This document shows, in pieces, positions 34,472 to 43,656 of a stretch of DNA of 64,000 bases (position 1 is its first letter; each line of letters starts with the position of its first letter). The stretch lies in the NCBI RefSeq assembly GCF_019977735.1, contig NZ_AP025018.1:9986580-10050579 (forward strand), in the 5' to 3' direction. Source of the DNA: Calothrix sp. PCC 7716 (lineage in GTDB: Bacteria; Cyanobacteriota; Cyanobacteriia; Cyanobacteriales; Nostocaceae). Below the pieces are notes generated by a model. It saw only the letters and a program-made list of their open reading frames with translations. It did not search any database and had not been told where the DNA came from. The position numbers were made by a program, and so were the translations under genes.

Positions 34472-37210
34472 TTAATCAGTGTTCCAGAGAGGTGGAATTT
34501 GGGAGGGGTTTTGGAAAATGACGGGTAACCATGTGGTGGTGGGATATTCGTTTTCTAGTCCCTGTAGTTTTTCTCTCGCTTCTCTTACTGATATATATAG
34601 GGTTTTACCGTTGGAAAACTCTGTAAGGAAGTTCTTCAAAAATTCTTGCGCGACTTTATCGGGTACTGGTTCGCGCATTACTATCATTTGAGGTATATTT
34701 AGTTCTACTAGGTTTAATGCTAATCCTAATCCGTCACAAGAATTGAATATTGCTAATTTCAATCCTTGTTGAATAGCTTTTTGTAGTGCGTTTTTTAGTT
34801 GAGCTATGCTTAGAGTTTCGTTTTTATTGATGTTAATTTGACCTATTTCTTGTTTTGTATAACTGTGTCCTGCAAAAAACAAAATATCCCACGGTTGTTG
34901 CCATAACTCATCGTTAACTTGTTTTCGTAACGGTTCGACTAAAAATGTTACTTCGCTATTCAGTAATTGTTCTAGTATTTTTCTATCTTGGTTAACATCT
35001 ATTCCTGTGCTGTCTCCTAGTATTGCTAAGATTTTAACACGATTATGAGTAATGGACGGCACCTCGATTTTATTATACGCAGCAGTATATATTGCTAACT
35101 CCGCATTTCGGTACGTATCAAAGAAAGTCCACTGTTGAAAAGGTAATTTTAGTAAAGTGCGGTTTTCGGTTTGCAGAATAACACGTATTGTTTCTGATGG
35201 GTTTAATTGTTCGAGCAGTTTTTCTTTAATAACTCGGAATGACTCTGAGTTATTCAACCAATGATTTAAATATTGTTTAAAACGTTTTGCTGATGCTTCG
35301 CATTCTTGTAAATAGTCGTTACGACTAATATTTGTTGTTTGCATCTCAGGTATTTCTAACCGCGCGCTTGAAAGTAAGGTACGATGGTAAGCTGATTGCC
35401 ATTGACTATATAATATCTCTAACTGCGGCGCCGTTGGTAGTTTGGCTGTACATTCAACACTGGGTGTTTCACCTTCATTTGAAATTTGCAGCGTTACAGG
35501 AATACTCCCACTTAACTCATCAGTGTCTCCAATTTTGAGTACTACTAGTTTACCTCGTATTTCTGACTTTGATGCAGGCGCCACTATCATTTGCATCAAG
35601 TTCTTTAAATCGGCTTGGTGTTGACGGTATAATTCGATTTGTTCATCTTTACTTTGTAATTGTGCTTGATATTTCGCTTCGATTGCTTGCAATGCTACCT
35701 GGTAACTTTGCGTAAAGTCACTGTGAATCTTTGTTTTATTCGCTTCTTCGGTTACTTCAACTTTAACTACTACTACTCCGTCCCCTTTATTCTCTATACT
35801 CCTTATCGCTAACTGAGTATCTTGATTTGCTGCCTTTACATCTACCAATGCACTATATAATGCTTGTAAATCTAAGCCGTTTTGAAATATTAAATCAACT
35901 GTATTAATAAATACCTGAAATAATTTAGTAAATTCTCCGGGTGCGAATACTCCACTACTGGGACGACGTTCATTTTGGTTATTTAATAAAAATACATAAT
36001 CACATATTACTTCTTCTAACTGTGTGGTGCTATCTATATTCCAAGCTTCTAAACATGCTGCTGTGAGTCTTGCGTGTTGAAAGTTGGTATTTATCGCTTG
36101 TGCTTTGGTAAAGTTCGCACGTTCTAAAATCGCATCTACAAACGTTGCTTCACTTATATCTGCTTCCGTAAAGTTCACTTCACTTAAATCGGCGCCTGCT
36201 AAATTGCCACCTTTGATGTTGCATCCAATGTATGATTGTTTAACACCACGCTTTTTGACCAATAATTCCCGCACTTTCGGATTTGCCAAAATTGTATTGC
36301 CAACTCTCGCACAATCAAGCTTTTGGGCAAGATGAAAGTTTGTATGCGTTAAAGTCGCATTACTAAAGTCGCAGTGTTTGAGAACGCTTTGCTGAAAGTT
36401 GCTATCGGTCAAATTGGCATTTATAAAACTCGTACCACGAATCGAAGCTAAATTTACAGCTATGGTACGAAAGAACAAAAACTTCTCTTCGTTCTTAAAA
36501 ACTTGTCTTGCTAAATAACTACCTAAAAATGTCCCAGTGGACGCTGTACATATTCCCACACTAATGGCGCTGACAAATGCATTATCATTATTGGTAATCA
36601 AAGCACCTAACGCTACTCCCCCAATTCCACCTACTATTACAGCAAATATCGCTATAATTATACCCAAAGTACGGGTTAGTATTATCGTCATTGTAAACGA
36701 AACAGCCATCACCAAACCAAAAGCCACATTTACAGCAACCAAAACCCCAGCTACCGAACCAGCTACTACTCCATCAATAGCACTAATTGCAGAAACAGCT
36801 ATTGCTACAGCACCAACTACAGCTGAAGCACCCAGTGCAACTTCGAGTGCTTGATAATTAATCAACACACAAAAAACGAAAAGCGTTACTAAGGCAATAC
36901 CACCCGCAACGAAAGTATACTTTAATCCTTCCTGAACAGCAAAGTAAATAAAATCTGTGGCAATAACTCCCGAAAACGCTGCCGCAAATCCGCAGATTCC
37001 CGATAAAATCAAAGCTACTCCGAGTAAAAGCAGATTTTGGTAATTTCCCAACCCTGCTTTCGCGTGACTAAAATTGGCGCCAATAAGTGTAGTTTCGCTA
37101 AAGTCGGCGCCGCGTATGTCACAATAACTAAAGTTGGCACCCCTTAAATTGGCGCCATGAAACGAACGACCACGAAGGTCTTGATATGCAAACTCTATAG
37201 AATTCTCCAT
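34472..37210 (-). CDS. pentapeptide-repeat membrane protein with C-terminal CHAT protease domain
   Basis: 912 aa. Pentapeptide repeats (residues about 8-50, A(D/N)LRGANF-like), six or more hydrophobic helices (about 55-240), more pentapeptides (250-390) and a linker with coils (430-560) lead to a CHAT caspase-like domain (about 720-905). The dyad is intact: His782 in FFAGHS and Cys825 in NSCDGLG. CHAT peptidases are effector proteases in several bacterial defence or signalling systems. Membrane anchoring plus a caspase fold suggests a regulated protease; the substrate is unknown. A sigma factor and DUF1822 gene lie 2.4 kb away on the same strand. Confidence 0.85.
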   Translation of the reverse strand: MENSIEFAYQDLRGRSFHGANLRGANFSYCDIRGADFSETTLIGANFSHAKAGLGNYQNLLLLGVALILSGICGFAAAFSGVIATDFIYFAVQEGLKYTFVAGGIALVTLFVFCVLINYQALEVALGASAVVGAVAIAVSAISAIDGVVAGSVAGVLVAVNVAFGLVMAVSFTMTIILTRTLGIIIAIFAVIVGGIGGVALGALITNNDNAFVSAISVGICTASTGTFLGSYLARQVFKNEEKFLFFRTIAVNLASIRGTSFINANLTDSNFQQSVLKHCDFSNATLTHTNFHLAQKLDCARVGNTILANPKVRELLVKKRGVKQSYIGCNIKGGNLAGADLSEVNFTEADISEATFVDAILERANFTKAQAINTNFQHARLTAACLEAWNIDSTTQLEEVICDYVFLLNNQNERRPSSGVFAPGEFTKLFQVFINTVDLIFQNGLDLQALYSALVDVKAANQDTQLAIRSIENKGDGVVVVKVEVTEEANKTKIHSDFTQSYQVALQAIEAKYQAQLQSKDEQIELYRQHQADLKNLMQMIVAPASKSEIRGKLVVLKIGDTDELSGSIPVTLQISNEGETPSVECTAKLPTAPQLEILYSQWQSAYHRTLLSSARLEIPEMQTTNISRNDYLQECEASAKRFKQYLNHWLNNSESFRVIKEKLLEQLNPSETIRVILQTENRTLLKLPFQQWTFFDTYRNAELAIYTAAYNKIEVPSITHNRVKILAILGDSTGIDVNQDRKILEQLLNSEVTFLVEPLRKQVNDELWQQPWDILFFAGHSYTKQEIGQININKNETLSIAQLKNALQKAIQQGLKLAIFNSCDGLGLALNLVELNIPQMIVMREPVPDKVAQEFLKNFLTEFSNGKTLYISVREAREKLQGLENEYPTTTWLPVIFQNPSQIPPLWNTD

Positions 37211-37380
37211 TCCTTCGCTTCATCAAAACTTCACAATTGTAGCTTAACGATTTTGCGCGCGTTAAACAATACTCCCTGTGGGTAAATTAATTTGCTCGTT
37301 CTTGTTACTTATGTTTGTATCATGGGCAACCTGAAATTAGCGATATGTAAAAATGAGCAGATATAATTACGGGGGGTAAA

Positions 37381-38544
37381 ATGCTAAAAGTTCTTATCGG
37401 TCATAGTGAAGACCCAGATTCTCTGTGTGCTGTTGAAGAAGTTTTACAGCAGTGTCAAAAAGATTTAATGGACATGGCGCCTAATGCGGGTATACTATTT
37501 GCAGCTATAGATTTTGAACATGCTGTTATTCTTGAGGAAATATCACGTGTGTTTCCTGGACTTGAGTTGATTGGTTGCACTACAGATGGTGAAATGTCAT
37601 CTAAAATGGGGTTTCAACAAGATTCTTTAGTACTGTTACTTTTTTGTTCTGATACTGTGGAAATTCATGCAGGTGTCGGAACTTCTGCGAGTTGTAACCC
37701 AATCGCTGCTGCAAAACAAGCTGTACAACAAGCATCTGAAAAGTTTTCCACCCCAATTAAATTATGTATTGCTCTACCTGCTAGTTATACTGAAGGTGGC
37801 GCCACTACAGATGGAGAACTGCTACTCAAGGGTTTAGAGTTAGCTTTTTCGTCACCAGTTCCGGTTATTGGTGGAACCGCAGGAGACCAATATCGTTTTA
37901 AAACTACTTATCAGTTTTTTGGAAATCAGGTTTTAACAGATTCGTTACCAATTTTGACTTTTGGTGGCAATGTTATATTTTCTCATGCAATTTCTTGTGG
38001 ATGGCGCCCACTCGGACGCAAAAGCATGATAACGAAAGCTAAGGGAAATATACTTTATGAAGTGGAGGGTATGACTGCTGTTGAATTTTATCAGGGTTAC
38101 TTAGGCAATCGTTTACCAACTGCCGAAAATCCACTCGCTGTTTATCTTCGTGATAATGAATATTATTATATGCGAGTGCCTAATAGTTGTAATGATGATG
38201 GTAGCATTAATTTTTTGGCAAATATACCCGAACAAGCAAGCGTTCGAGTTACCGATAGCAGTCGAGACGAAATAATTGCCGCTTCTTTGAATTCATTTAA
38301 AACTGCTTTACAAAACTATCCTGGTAATAAGTTAGATGCTGTACTCATATTCTCTTGCTGTTGTCGTCGTTGGCTTTTAGGTACTAGAGCAAAAGAGGAG
38401 TATCAATTGATTAAAAATGCACTTCCGTATGAGGCGCCTATTTGTGGGTTTTATACTTATGGAGAATTTGCACCGTTAGAACCACAAGGAGCGACTTATT
38501 TCCACCAAGAAACTTTTATAACTCTACTTTTGGGGACTCAGTAG
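37381..38544 (+). CDS. FIST-domain sensor protein
   Basis: 387 aa with the two FIST parts: N-terminal FIST_N (about 25-200; EDPDSLCAVEEVLQQC, FPGLELIGCTTDGEMS, VPVIGGTAGDQYRF) and FIST_C (about 215-380; NPLAVYLRDNEYYYMRVPNS, GFYTYGEFAP). Family knowledge: FIST domains are small-ligand sensors found with signalling proteins. It ends 5 bp before the histidine kinase gene, so the pair forms a sensor-kinase operon, with the FIST protein as input for a kinase that has no sensor of its own. Confidence 0.9.
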   Translation: MLKVLIGHSEDPDSLCAVEEVLQQCQKDLMDMAPNAGILFAAIDFEHAVILEEISRVFPGLELIGCTTDGEMSSKMGFQQDSLVLLLFCSDTVEIHAGVGTSASCNPIAAAKQAVQQASEKFSTPIKLCIALPASYTEGGATTDGELLLKGLELAFSSPVPVIGGTAGDQYRFKTTYQFFGNQVLTDSLPILTFGGNVIFSHAISCGWRPLGRKSMITKAKGNILYEVEGMTAVEFYQGYLGNRLPTAENPLAVYLRDNEYYYMRVPNSCNDDGSINFLANIPEQASVRVTDSSRDEIIAASLNSFKTALQNYPGNKLDAVLIFSCCCRRWLLGTRAKEEYQLIKNALPYEAPICGFYTYGEFAPLEPQGATYFHQETFITLLLGTQ

Positions 38545-38549
38545 AGAAT

Positions 38550-39632
38550 ATGGATATAGAAAACTTGGAACTGGAGAGCAAAATTAAACAATTAGAAAAA
38601 AGCGTTCGGATTTTACAAAAAAAATTAGAACGCTCTAAAGCTGACCGTATAAACTTAGAGAAAGCTAGCGAACTCAAAGAATCACTGCTCAAAAGTGTTA
38701 TTCGAGAATTTGAAGAGTCGCAAGTTGTTCTAGAAAAACGTACTGTTGAATTAGAAACAGCGCTTAAAAACCTCAAATCATTACAGGTTAAACTTATTGA
38801 GTCGGAAAAAATGTCAGCGTTAGGAGTATTGGTTGCTGGAGTTGCACACGAAATAAATAACCCTGTGAACTTTATTTATGGTAATTTAGAGCATGTGAGT
38901 AATTATTTTCAAGAAATATTGAATTTATTAAATTTATATAGACATTATTATCCGACACCTGTAATTGCGATTCAAAAGCAAATCAAAAAAATTGAACTTG
39001 ATTATATAATAAAAGATTCGCAAAATATATTTGATTCTATGAATATGGGAGTGGAGCGAATTCAACAAATTGTTAAATCGTTACGGACATTTTCTCGACT
39101 CGATGAAGCTGAGTTCAAAGTCGTTGATATTCATCCTGGAATTGATAGTACTTTATTGATATTGAATAACCGTCTTAAACCTTCTGCACGGTTTCATCAA
39201 GGTGTTAAAGTTATTTTAGAATATGGTGATTTGCCTAAGTTGGAATGTTACCCGGGTCAATTAAATCAGGTGTTTATGAATATTCTGGTGAATGCTATTG
39301 ATGCTTTGGAAGATGCTGGACATTTATTAATGCCAATGATTAGGATAAGCACTGAAGTGCTTATTACGAAGAGTGCAGGGTGTGCAACGAAAACTGGGTG
39401 GGTAGTGGTTCGCATTGCTGATAATGGTGTTGGGATAAGTGAAACAGTGCAATCACAATTATTTAATCCATTTTTTACTACCAAAGATGTTGGTAAAGGG
39501 ACTGGGTTGGGGTTATCTATAAGCTATCAAATTATTACGGAATTACATAAGGGGAAATTAGAGTGTTACTCGACACCCGGAAATGGAGCAGAATTTGTCA
39601 TTACTATACCAATCAGGCAAGATGTTAAATGA
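38550..39632 (+). CDS. histidine kinase partner of the FIST protein
   Basis: 360 aa from ATG 38550 (5 bp after the FIST stop); a longer frame overlapping the FIST gene is open but lacks a start with RBS. It has an N-terminal coiled coil (residues 1-95), then HisKA with phospho-His in GVAHEINNPVNF (about 110), and an HATPase with N box NILVNAIDALEDAG, DNGVGIS and GLGLSIS. No sensor domain is present, so input probably comes from FIST. The response regulator is not adjacent. Confidence 0.9.
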   Translation: MDIENLELESKIKQLEKSVRILQKKLERSKADRINLEKASELKESLLKSVIREFEESQVVLEKRTVELETALKNLKSLQVKLIESEKMSALGVLVAGVAHEINNPVNFIYGNLEHVSNYFQEILNLLNLYRHYYPTPVIAIQKQIKKIELDYIIKDSQNIFDSMNMGVERIQQIVKSLRTFSRLDEAEFKVVDIHPGIDSTLLILNNRLKPSARFHQGVKVILEYGDLPKLECYPGQLNQVFMNILVNAIDALEDAGHLLMPMIRISTEVLITKSAGCATKTGWVVVRIADNGVGISETVQSQLFNPFFTTKDVGKGTGLGLSISYQIITELHKGKLECYSTPGNGAEFVITIPIRQDVK

Positions 39633-40887
39633 TAAAATGTTCGGTAGTTTCGGCTTCTCCTATACAAATTTTAACGATGAAAGCTTCACCAAGTTCTCCG
39701 CTAAATTTAATTTGTATAAATAAATCTGCTAGTTGTGCTGTTACTTTTTTTAGCACTTTACCTGTTGTGTCGAGTAACGCTAACTTTAATTGTGGTGGTA
39801 AATAAATTTCTCTCCCTGTCGGGTAAACTTGTAATAATATGCCAAATCTATTATTGATTTTTGGGATTAATGCGATAGCTAGAGCTATTCCTTCTCCTGC
39901 TAGCTGAATTCCTAAGTCGATTAATTTGACTCTTCGTACTGCCACTGCTGAGTTTCCTGGGTCTATTTGCCATAAACTCTCGACTGCTGTCCACAACGTT
40001 TCGTCGTCTTGAGTCGTTTGTAATAACTTTATTAGTGCTTGCTTCGCGTTTTGATTATCTTGGCCAATTTCACTCAGTCTTTTTGCAATGCTACGCTTTT
40101 GAGATTCATCTTTTAAAAGCGATAATTGTTTTATTAATGTGGATATCTCATCAATTGTCGATATTGTGTACTCACGATGATTAACACTGCGGGTTGCAAC
40201 TGCTAATTTTTGTGTTTGAGTTGGAATTTGCCATTCGGGTGAATGTATATTTTGTAACCAGTGACTGAGAGTAATTGGTGTCAAGGTGTTTGGGATAAAT
40301 TCGATAATGTTATGACGTGTGATATCTATCAAGTCTTGCTCGGTTTGCACTGCTTGATTTAATACCTGTTCTGCCATTTGCATTATACTGTGTTGATTAT
40401 TACATAGTGCTGGCGCCTTGAATTTATTGATTTTACTTTGTTCACTTGTATGAAATGCTTTGAGGATATCGTTATTAACAAGTGTTTGACTACTTTGTTT
40501 AAGTCCTAAGCTTTGGATATGATGTGAGCATGGGAGTTCTGTTAAGTAATGGTGTGAGTCTCCTATATTTAATAGTGTTTCATATATTTGGTATGATAAG
40601 CGGGCGCCTGTGGGGTGACGTAAATCGCATACGAACATGGGAAATACTAACCAAGTTTCGGCAAGTAAGTCTTTTTGTAGCCCAGAAATGTAACTGGGAA
40701 TTAATATATCAACTTCACTCAGAAAATTTGTTTCTTCTGAAAGTAGCATTACAGAAACAGTTGGTAATACTACTTCTTCTGCTTCTGTAATAATCATGAC
40801 ATATCTTGGCGCCTGATGATGGCACGAAGGAATTGAGATGGTATTGAGTTCCCAAATTTCACCAGGTAATGGTTGTATCATAATCAA
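39625..40887 (-). CDS. DUF1822 family protein
   Basis: 420 aa. It begins with QPLPGEIWELNT and ends with the DUF1822 core, DLGIQLAGEGIALAIALIPK, LLQVYPTGREIYLPPQLKLA, QIKFSGELGEAFIVK and FII. The middle is helical with a HEAT-like stretch (residues about 250-320, LIKQLSLLKDES.. QALIKLLQTT). In cyanobacteria this family is repeatedly encoded beside a sigma factor and a CHAT or caspase-like protein (my knowledge of the neighbourhood; not tested). It overlaps the FIST-kinase gene end by 8 bp, convergently. Confidence 0.78.
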   Translation of the reverse strand: MIMIQPLPGEIWELNTISIPSCHHQAPRYVMIITEAEEVVLPTVSVMLLSEETNFLSEVDILIPSYISGLQKDLLAETWLVFPMFVCDLRHPTGARLSYQIYETLLNIGDSHHYLTELPCSHHIQSLGLKQSSQTLVNNDILKAFHTSEQSKINKFKAPALCNNQHSIMQMAEQVLNQAVQTEQDLIDITRHNIIEFIPNTLTPITLSHWLQNIHSPEWQIPTQTQKLAVATRSVNHREYTISTIDEISTLIKQLSLLKDESQKRSIAKRLSEIGQDNQNAKQALIKLLQTTQDDETLWTAVESLWQIDPGNSAVAVRRVKLIDLGIQLAGEGIALAIALIPKINNRFGILLQVYPTGREIYLPPQLKLALLDTTGKVLKKVTAQLADLFIQIKFSGELGEAFIVKICIGEAETTEHFII

Positions 40888-40949
40888 TTAGTTTAAAAAC
40901 TTGCGCTATAAAGATAACGTTTAACCGCGTTTTTATATACTGAGTATTT

Positions 40950-41591
40950 TTACCATATGTTTTTGGTGCGGCGCCGTTGTGAATGGTTGAGTTGTTTTTG
41001 ATTTTTGTGTTTGGTAGAATCAGGTTGCGCTAATCCTAACTCAATGACGACACGTAACGCTAACTCTTTGCGTCTTCGGGAAATTTCGGGTTGGGTGACT
41101 TGAAGATATGAAGCAAGTTGGGTTTGCTTGGTTCCTTTTACTAGTCCTTGCCAAAGTTTTAAGTATCCCCGTTCGGGATAACGCTGGTCTAGATTTTTTA
41201 CTGCTTTGGTGACTTGTAATGTAAAGTCCGCACGTTCGACTGCATCAAAAGAGTTAAAATCGTCAGAAATGTTATCTAATATAGATATGTCGGTTCCTGG
41301 GACAAGGGAGTTTAGACTTTGACACTGTTTGCTCCCCTCTTTGCGTACAAAGTCTATTATCTCGTATCGTGCTACGACTGTCGCCCAACGAGAAAAGTCT
41401 TCTGCATCCCCATGACGAAACCTACCTGCTGAATAAGCTTCTAAAATCTTTATATAACCAGTTTGCACCGCATCCTCCCAACTGACCGAAGTCCCATGTA
41501 CGTACTTCTTGGCAATTTTTTCAATAATGCGACGCTGTTTTAAGTCAGCTAACAAATAATCGTGCGAATATGATGACGAGTTGCTTAACAT
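40950..41591 (-). CDS. sigma-70 family RNA polymerase sigma factor (ECF-like)
   Basis: 213 aa. Region 2 (residues about 22-85: KKYVHGTSVSWEDAVQTGYI, GDAEDFSRWATVVARYEIID) and region 4 (about 125-185: TKQTQLASYLQVTQPEISRR) are both present, with a basic C-terminal tail. It starts at ATG 41591. It is the first gene of the sigma-DUF1822 pair, with a 62-bp gap. An anti-sigma factor is not identified; the DUF1822 protein may have that role (inference). Confidence 0.85.
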   Translation of the reverse strand: MLSNSSSYSHDYLLADLKQRRIIEKIAKKYVHGTSVSWEDAVQTGYIKILEAYSAGRFRHGDAEDFSRWATVVARYEIIDFVRKEGSKQCQSLNSLVPGTDISILDNISDDFNSFDAVERADFTLQVTKAVKNLDQRYPERGYLKLWQGLVKGTKQTQLASYLQVTQPEISRRRKELALRVVIELGLAQPDSTKHKNQKQLNHSQRRRTKNIW

Positions 41592-41680
41592 ATTTAGATG
41601 CTTCCGTTTTCATATTTCCGAGAAATCGGGTTTCAAAGTTGAGGTTTCTTTGGGTACTTCAAATGTAGACTTCATTTAAA

Positions 41681-41711
41681 AAACCAGGTTTCCGGAAAAC
41701 CTGGTTTTTTG
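41681..41711. terminator. bidirectional Rho-independent terminator
   Basis: AAACCAGGTTT (41681-41691) and AAACCTGGTTT (41697-41707) form an 11-bp stem with a 5-nt loop, with T-runs on both sides. It lies between the sigma-factor start and the small exported protein gene, ending the latter on the minus strand. Confidence 0.7.
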
Positions 41712-41767
41712 TACTTGTTTATTCATAATTTTAATTGGTAAATTTTGTAACCCTGATTAAATAAGTA

Positions 41768-41956
41768 TTAATATATCTCGAAGTTGGATTCTATAATGCC
41801 AGGTTCTCTTTTTTCTGGAATTCCGGTTGTTGGCGGCGCCGTTCTGTTAGACTGTAAGTTTGTACTGTTTAAGTGAGATATATAATAGTTGTTTTGACTA
41901 TTGCAGAATATAAGAGTTCCTGTAAAAATCAAGAATATTATTATAGTCCTTTTCAT
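41768..41956 (-). CDS. small exported peptide (62 aa)
   Basis: MKRTIIIFLIFTGTLIFCNS is a signal peptide or lipoprotein leader. The mature part ends APPTTGIPEKREPGIIESN; the P-P/T-x-x-P-x-x-REPG pattern recurs in the N-terminal region of cyanobacterial exported proteins (for example the DUF928 group), so this could be a short stand-alone member or the start of a lost larger gene. Function unknown. Confidence 0.5.
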   Translation of the reverse strand: MKRTIIIFLIFTGTLIFCNSQNNYYISHLNSTNLQSNRTAPPTTGIPEKREPGIIESNFEIY

Positions 41957-42049
41957 CGCTTTGTGCTTTAACTCGTTGCACTTATTTATATGGTTGCTAT
42001 TTTGAAAATATGCAGTATAGTAGACTATCTAAGTATTTATGTATAAACT

Positions 42050-42247
42050 ATGTCTAGTAAAAATTAAACAGTATTGATAACAGGTCATAAAGTGGTATTG
42101 GTTTAGAAACGGCAAAAATATTTTCTAGTCAGGGTTGGAACGTAGTCGCAACAATGCGGAACCCCATCGCAATAGGTACTTCAGTACCAAATATATTGTG
42201 CTTACCATTGGATGTAACGCGAAGTGACACGATAGAACCATATTGAG
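42050..42247 (+). pseudogene. short-chain dehydrogenase, N-terminal remnant with stop and frameshift
   Basis: ATG 42050 opens MSSKN, a TAA stop (a Lys codon is expected), then TVLITGH. After a shift it continues GIGLETAKIFSSQGWNVVAT and PLDVTRSDTIEPY before a stop. The nucleotide-binding TGxxxGIG and LDVT motifs mark an SDR. The rest of the gene is gone. Confidence 0.75.
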
Positions 42248-42283
42248 AGATGTTTTGTGTCTTAGTATGATAAACAATTAAAA

Positions 42284-42320
42284 AACCTGACAGGAACAGG
42301 TAATGTCCCTATCAGGTTTA
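42284..42320 (-). terminator. Rho-independent terminator of the hli gene
   Basis: On the minus strand AAACCTGA...TCAGGTTT forms the outer stem with an inner AGGGA/TCCT stem, followed by a T-run. It starts 20 bp after the stop codon of the high-light-inducible gene. Confidence 0.8.
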
Positions 42321-42339
42321 AATTAAAACTTGTAAAAGT

Positions 42340-42531
42340 TTAGAGAATTCCCCAGAAGTGTAAAAAGCCTTTACCGGAGAATAATTCAATTAAAACTGCT
42401 GCTAAAAAACCAATCTGGGCAAAGCGACCGTTCCAAATTTCTGATTGTGGTGTGAAACCCCAGACCCAAGCGTTGCGGTCTTGAACTGGTGTGTTGATGT
42501 TTGTGGTTTTTGTGGTTGTAGTATCTGGCAT
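42340..42531 (-). CDS. high-light-inducible protein (one-helix Hli/Scp)
   Basis: 63 aa with a polar Thr-rich N-terminus and a single chlorophyll-binding helix: TPQSEIWNGRFAQIGFLAAV, with E, N, R and a second E in the E-x-x-N-G-R-x-A signature of the CAB/ELIP/HLIP superfamily. Hlips bind chlorophyll and carotenoid, sit in the thylakoid membrane, and protect photosystem II during assembly and high light. A strong terminator follows. Confidence 0.93.
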   Translation of the reverse strand: MPDTTTTKTTNINTPVQDRNAWVWGFTPQSEIWNGRFAQIGFLAAVLIELFSGKGFLHFWGIL

Positions 42532-42714
42532 GATTAAGTATATTCTCTAGAAGTAATGTAAAGGTTTGTTAGCCTCTATTAAGAACTGTAACAGATTTTT
42601 ACAAAAAGTGTGTAGATTTATGTATCTTATATATTTGACATACTTATATCGGCTATCAGTTTTTGTCCTATATACTGATAACCATTTTCAATAATTTGTG
42701 GTAAGTGGCTATAA

Positions 42715-43419
42715 TTAGTTTGATTCGCAGGCAATTCCGTCTTTGTCTTGGTCTAAGGTTTTTGCCCAAGGGTTGATTCGCACGTTAATATTACTGATGC
42801 CACGCGCGTTTAAATCTTGACAACTGCCTGATTGTTCTAAAATGACCTTATCTGTTGGAGTCGGCGCCTTTTGTGGTTTTTGTGGTTTTTGTATGTTAAT
42901 ATCTATGTTCTTGGATTGGGTGCCGCAATTAGAAGCACGGAATTCTGCGACTAAATTATTTGTTTTCGCTTGATTCTTAATAATATTTTGTTTAACAGCT
43001 TGGTAAAATTGGGGTTCAGTGAGTTGCTCTGTGGCTTTTGGGTTTGCAAGAGCAAGTGCCATTGCAGCAACTTTAATTCTATATTCTTCATTAACTACAC
43101 CGCAACCAATGGACGAACGTATGTTTGCTGCTAGTTGTTCGCTTGAAGGAATTGGCTTGTCTATGTTTGGTGCTATTGTAAAGGGTGTTTTTTGAGTTGT
43201 CAGTGGTGGTAATGGTGGTAATGTTTGTATTATGGTTGGTGTGGGTATAGGAAGAGGTGGTAGCGTGGTTACTATTGTTGGGGTTGGCGCCACAGTTTCT
43301 ATAACTTGAGACGTAGTTGTTGTTACTTTAGTTTCTGTACTAGTAGGTATTTGACTAGACTGTTGAGTTGTTTGACATCCGACTATTGCAAGCATTCCCA
43401 AAATTAATATCTTTTTCAT
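42715..43419 (-). CDS. lipoprotein with C-terminal excalibur calcium-binding domain
   Basis: 234 aa from the ATG at 43419, preceded by GAGGAA. It has a lipobox (LAIVGC, Cys about 16) and a long Thr/Pro-rich linker (TPTIIQTLPPLPPLTT). A helical middle domain (about 85-165) is followed by an excalibur motif, CQDLNARGISNINVRINPWA then DQDKDGIACE, whose DxDxDGxxCE loop binds calcium by family. The linker lets the C-terminal domain extend into the periplasm. Confidence 0.8.
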   Translation of the reverse strand: MKKILILGMLAIVGCQTTQQSSQIPTSTETKVTTTTSQVIETVAPTPTIVTTLPPLPIPTPTIIQTLPPLPPLTTQKTPFTIAPNIDKPIPSSEQLAANIRSSIGCGVVNEEYRIKVAAMALALANPKATEQLTEPQFYQAVKQNIIKNQAKTNNLVAEFRASNCGTQSKNIDINIQKPQKPQKAPTPTDKVILEQSGSCQDLNARGISNINVRINPWAKTLDQDKDGIACESN

Positions 43420-43656
43420 ATTAGTTCCTCGCAGCAAAAAGAAGCAGAGATTATATAGTGGGTTAAAGAGCGGGCGCCTATCAAAGTTTTTAACTGCGAA
43501 ATAAGTATATCACTTTGCGCGGCACCGCACGTTCAATATGCTGTGTTGAAAACATTTTAAATGTCTAGCACTACTTGTATTTATCTCTTCTAATACTGGC
43601 AAGCATTTATGCATTCGTTACAAATCGCAATATTTAGTTTTTGACAACCTCTTGGG

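Noticed and set aside
36537-36854. 105-codon frame rich in Thr and Ala opposite the CHAT gene
   Set aside because: It is a shadow of the hydrophobic helices on the other strand.
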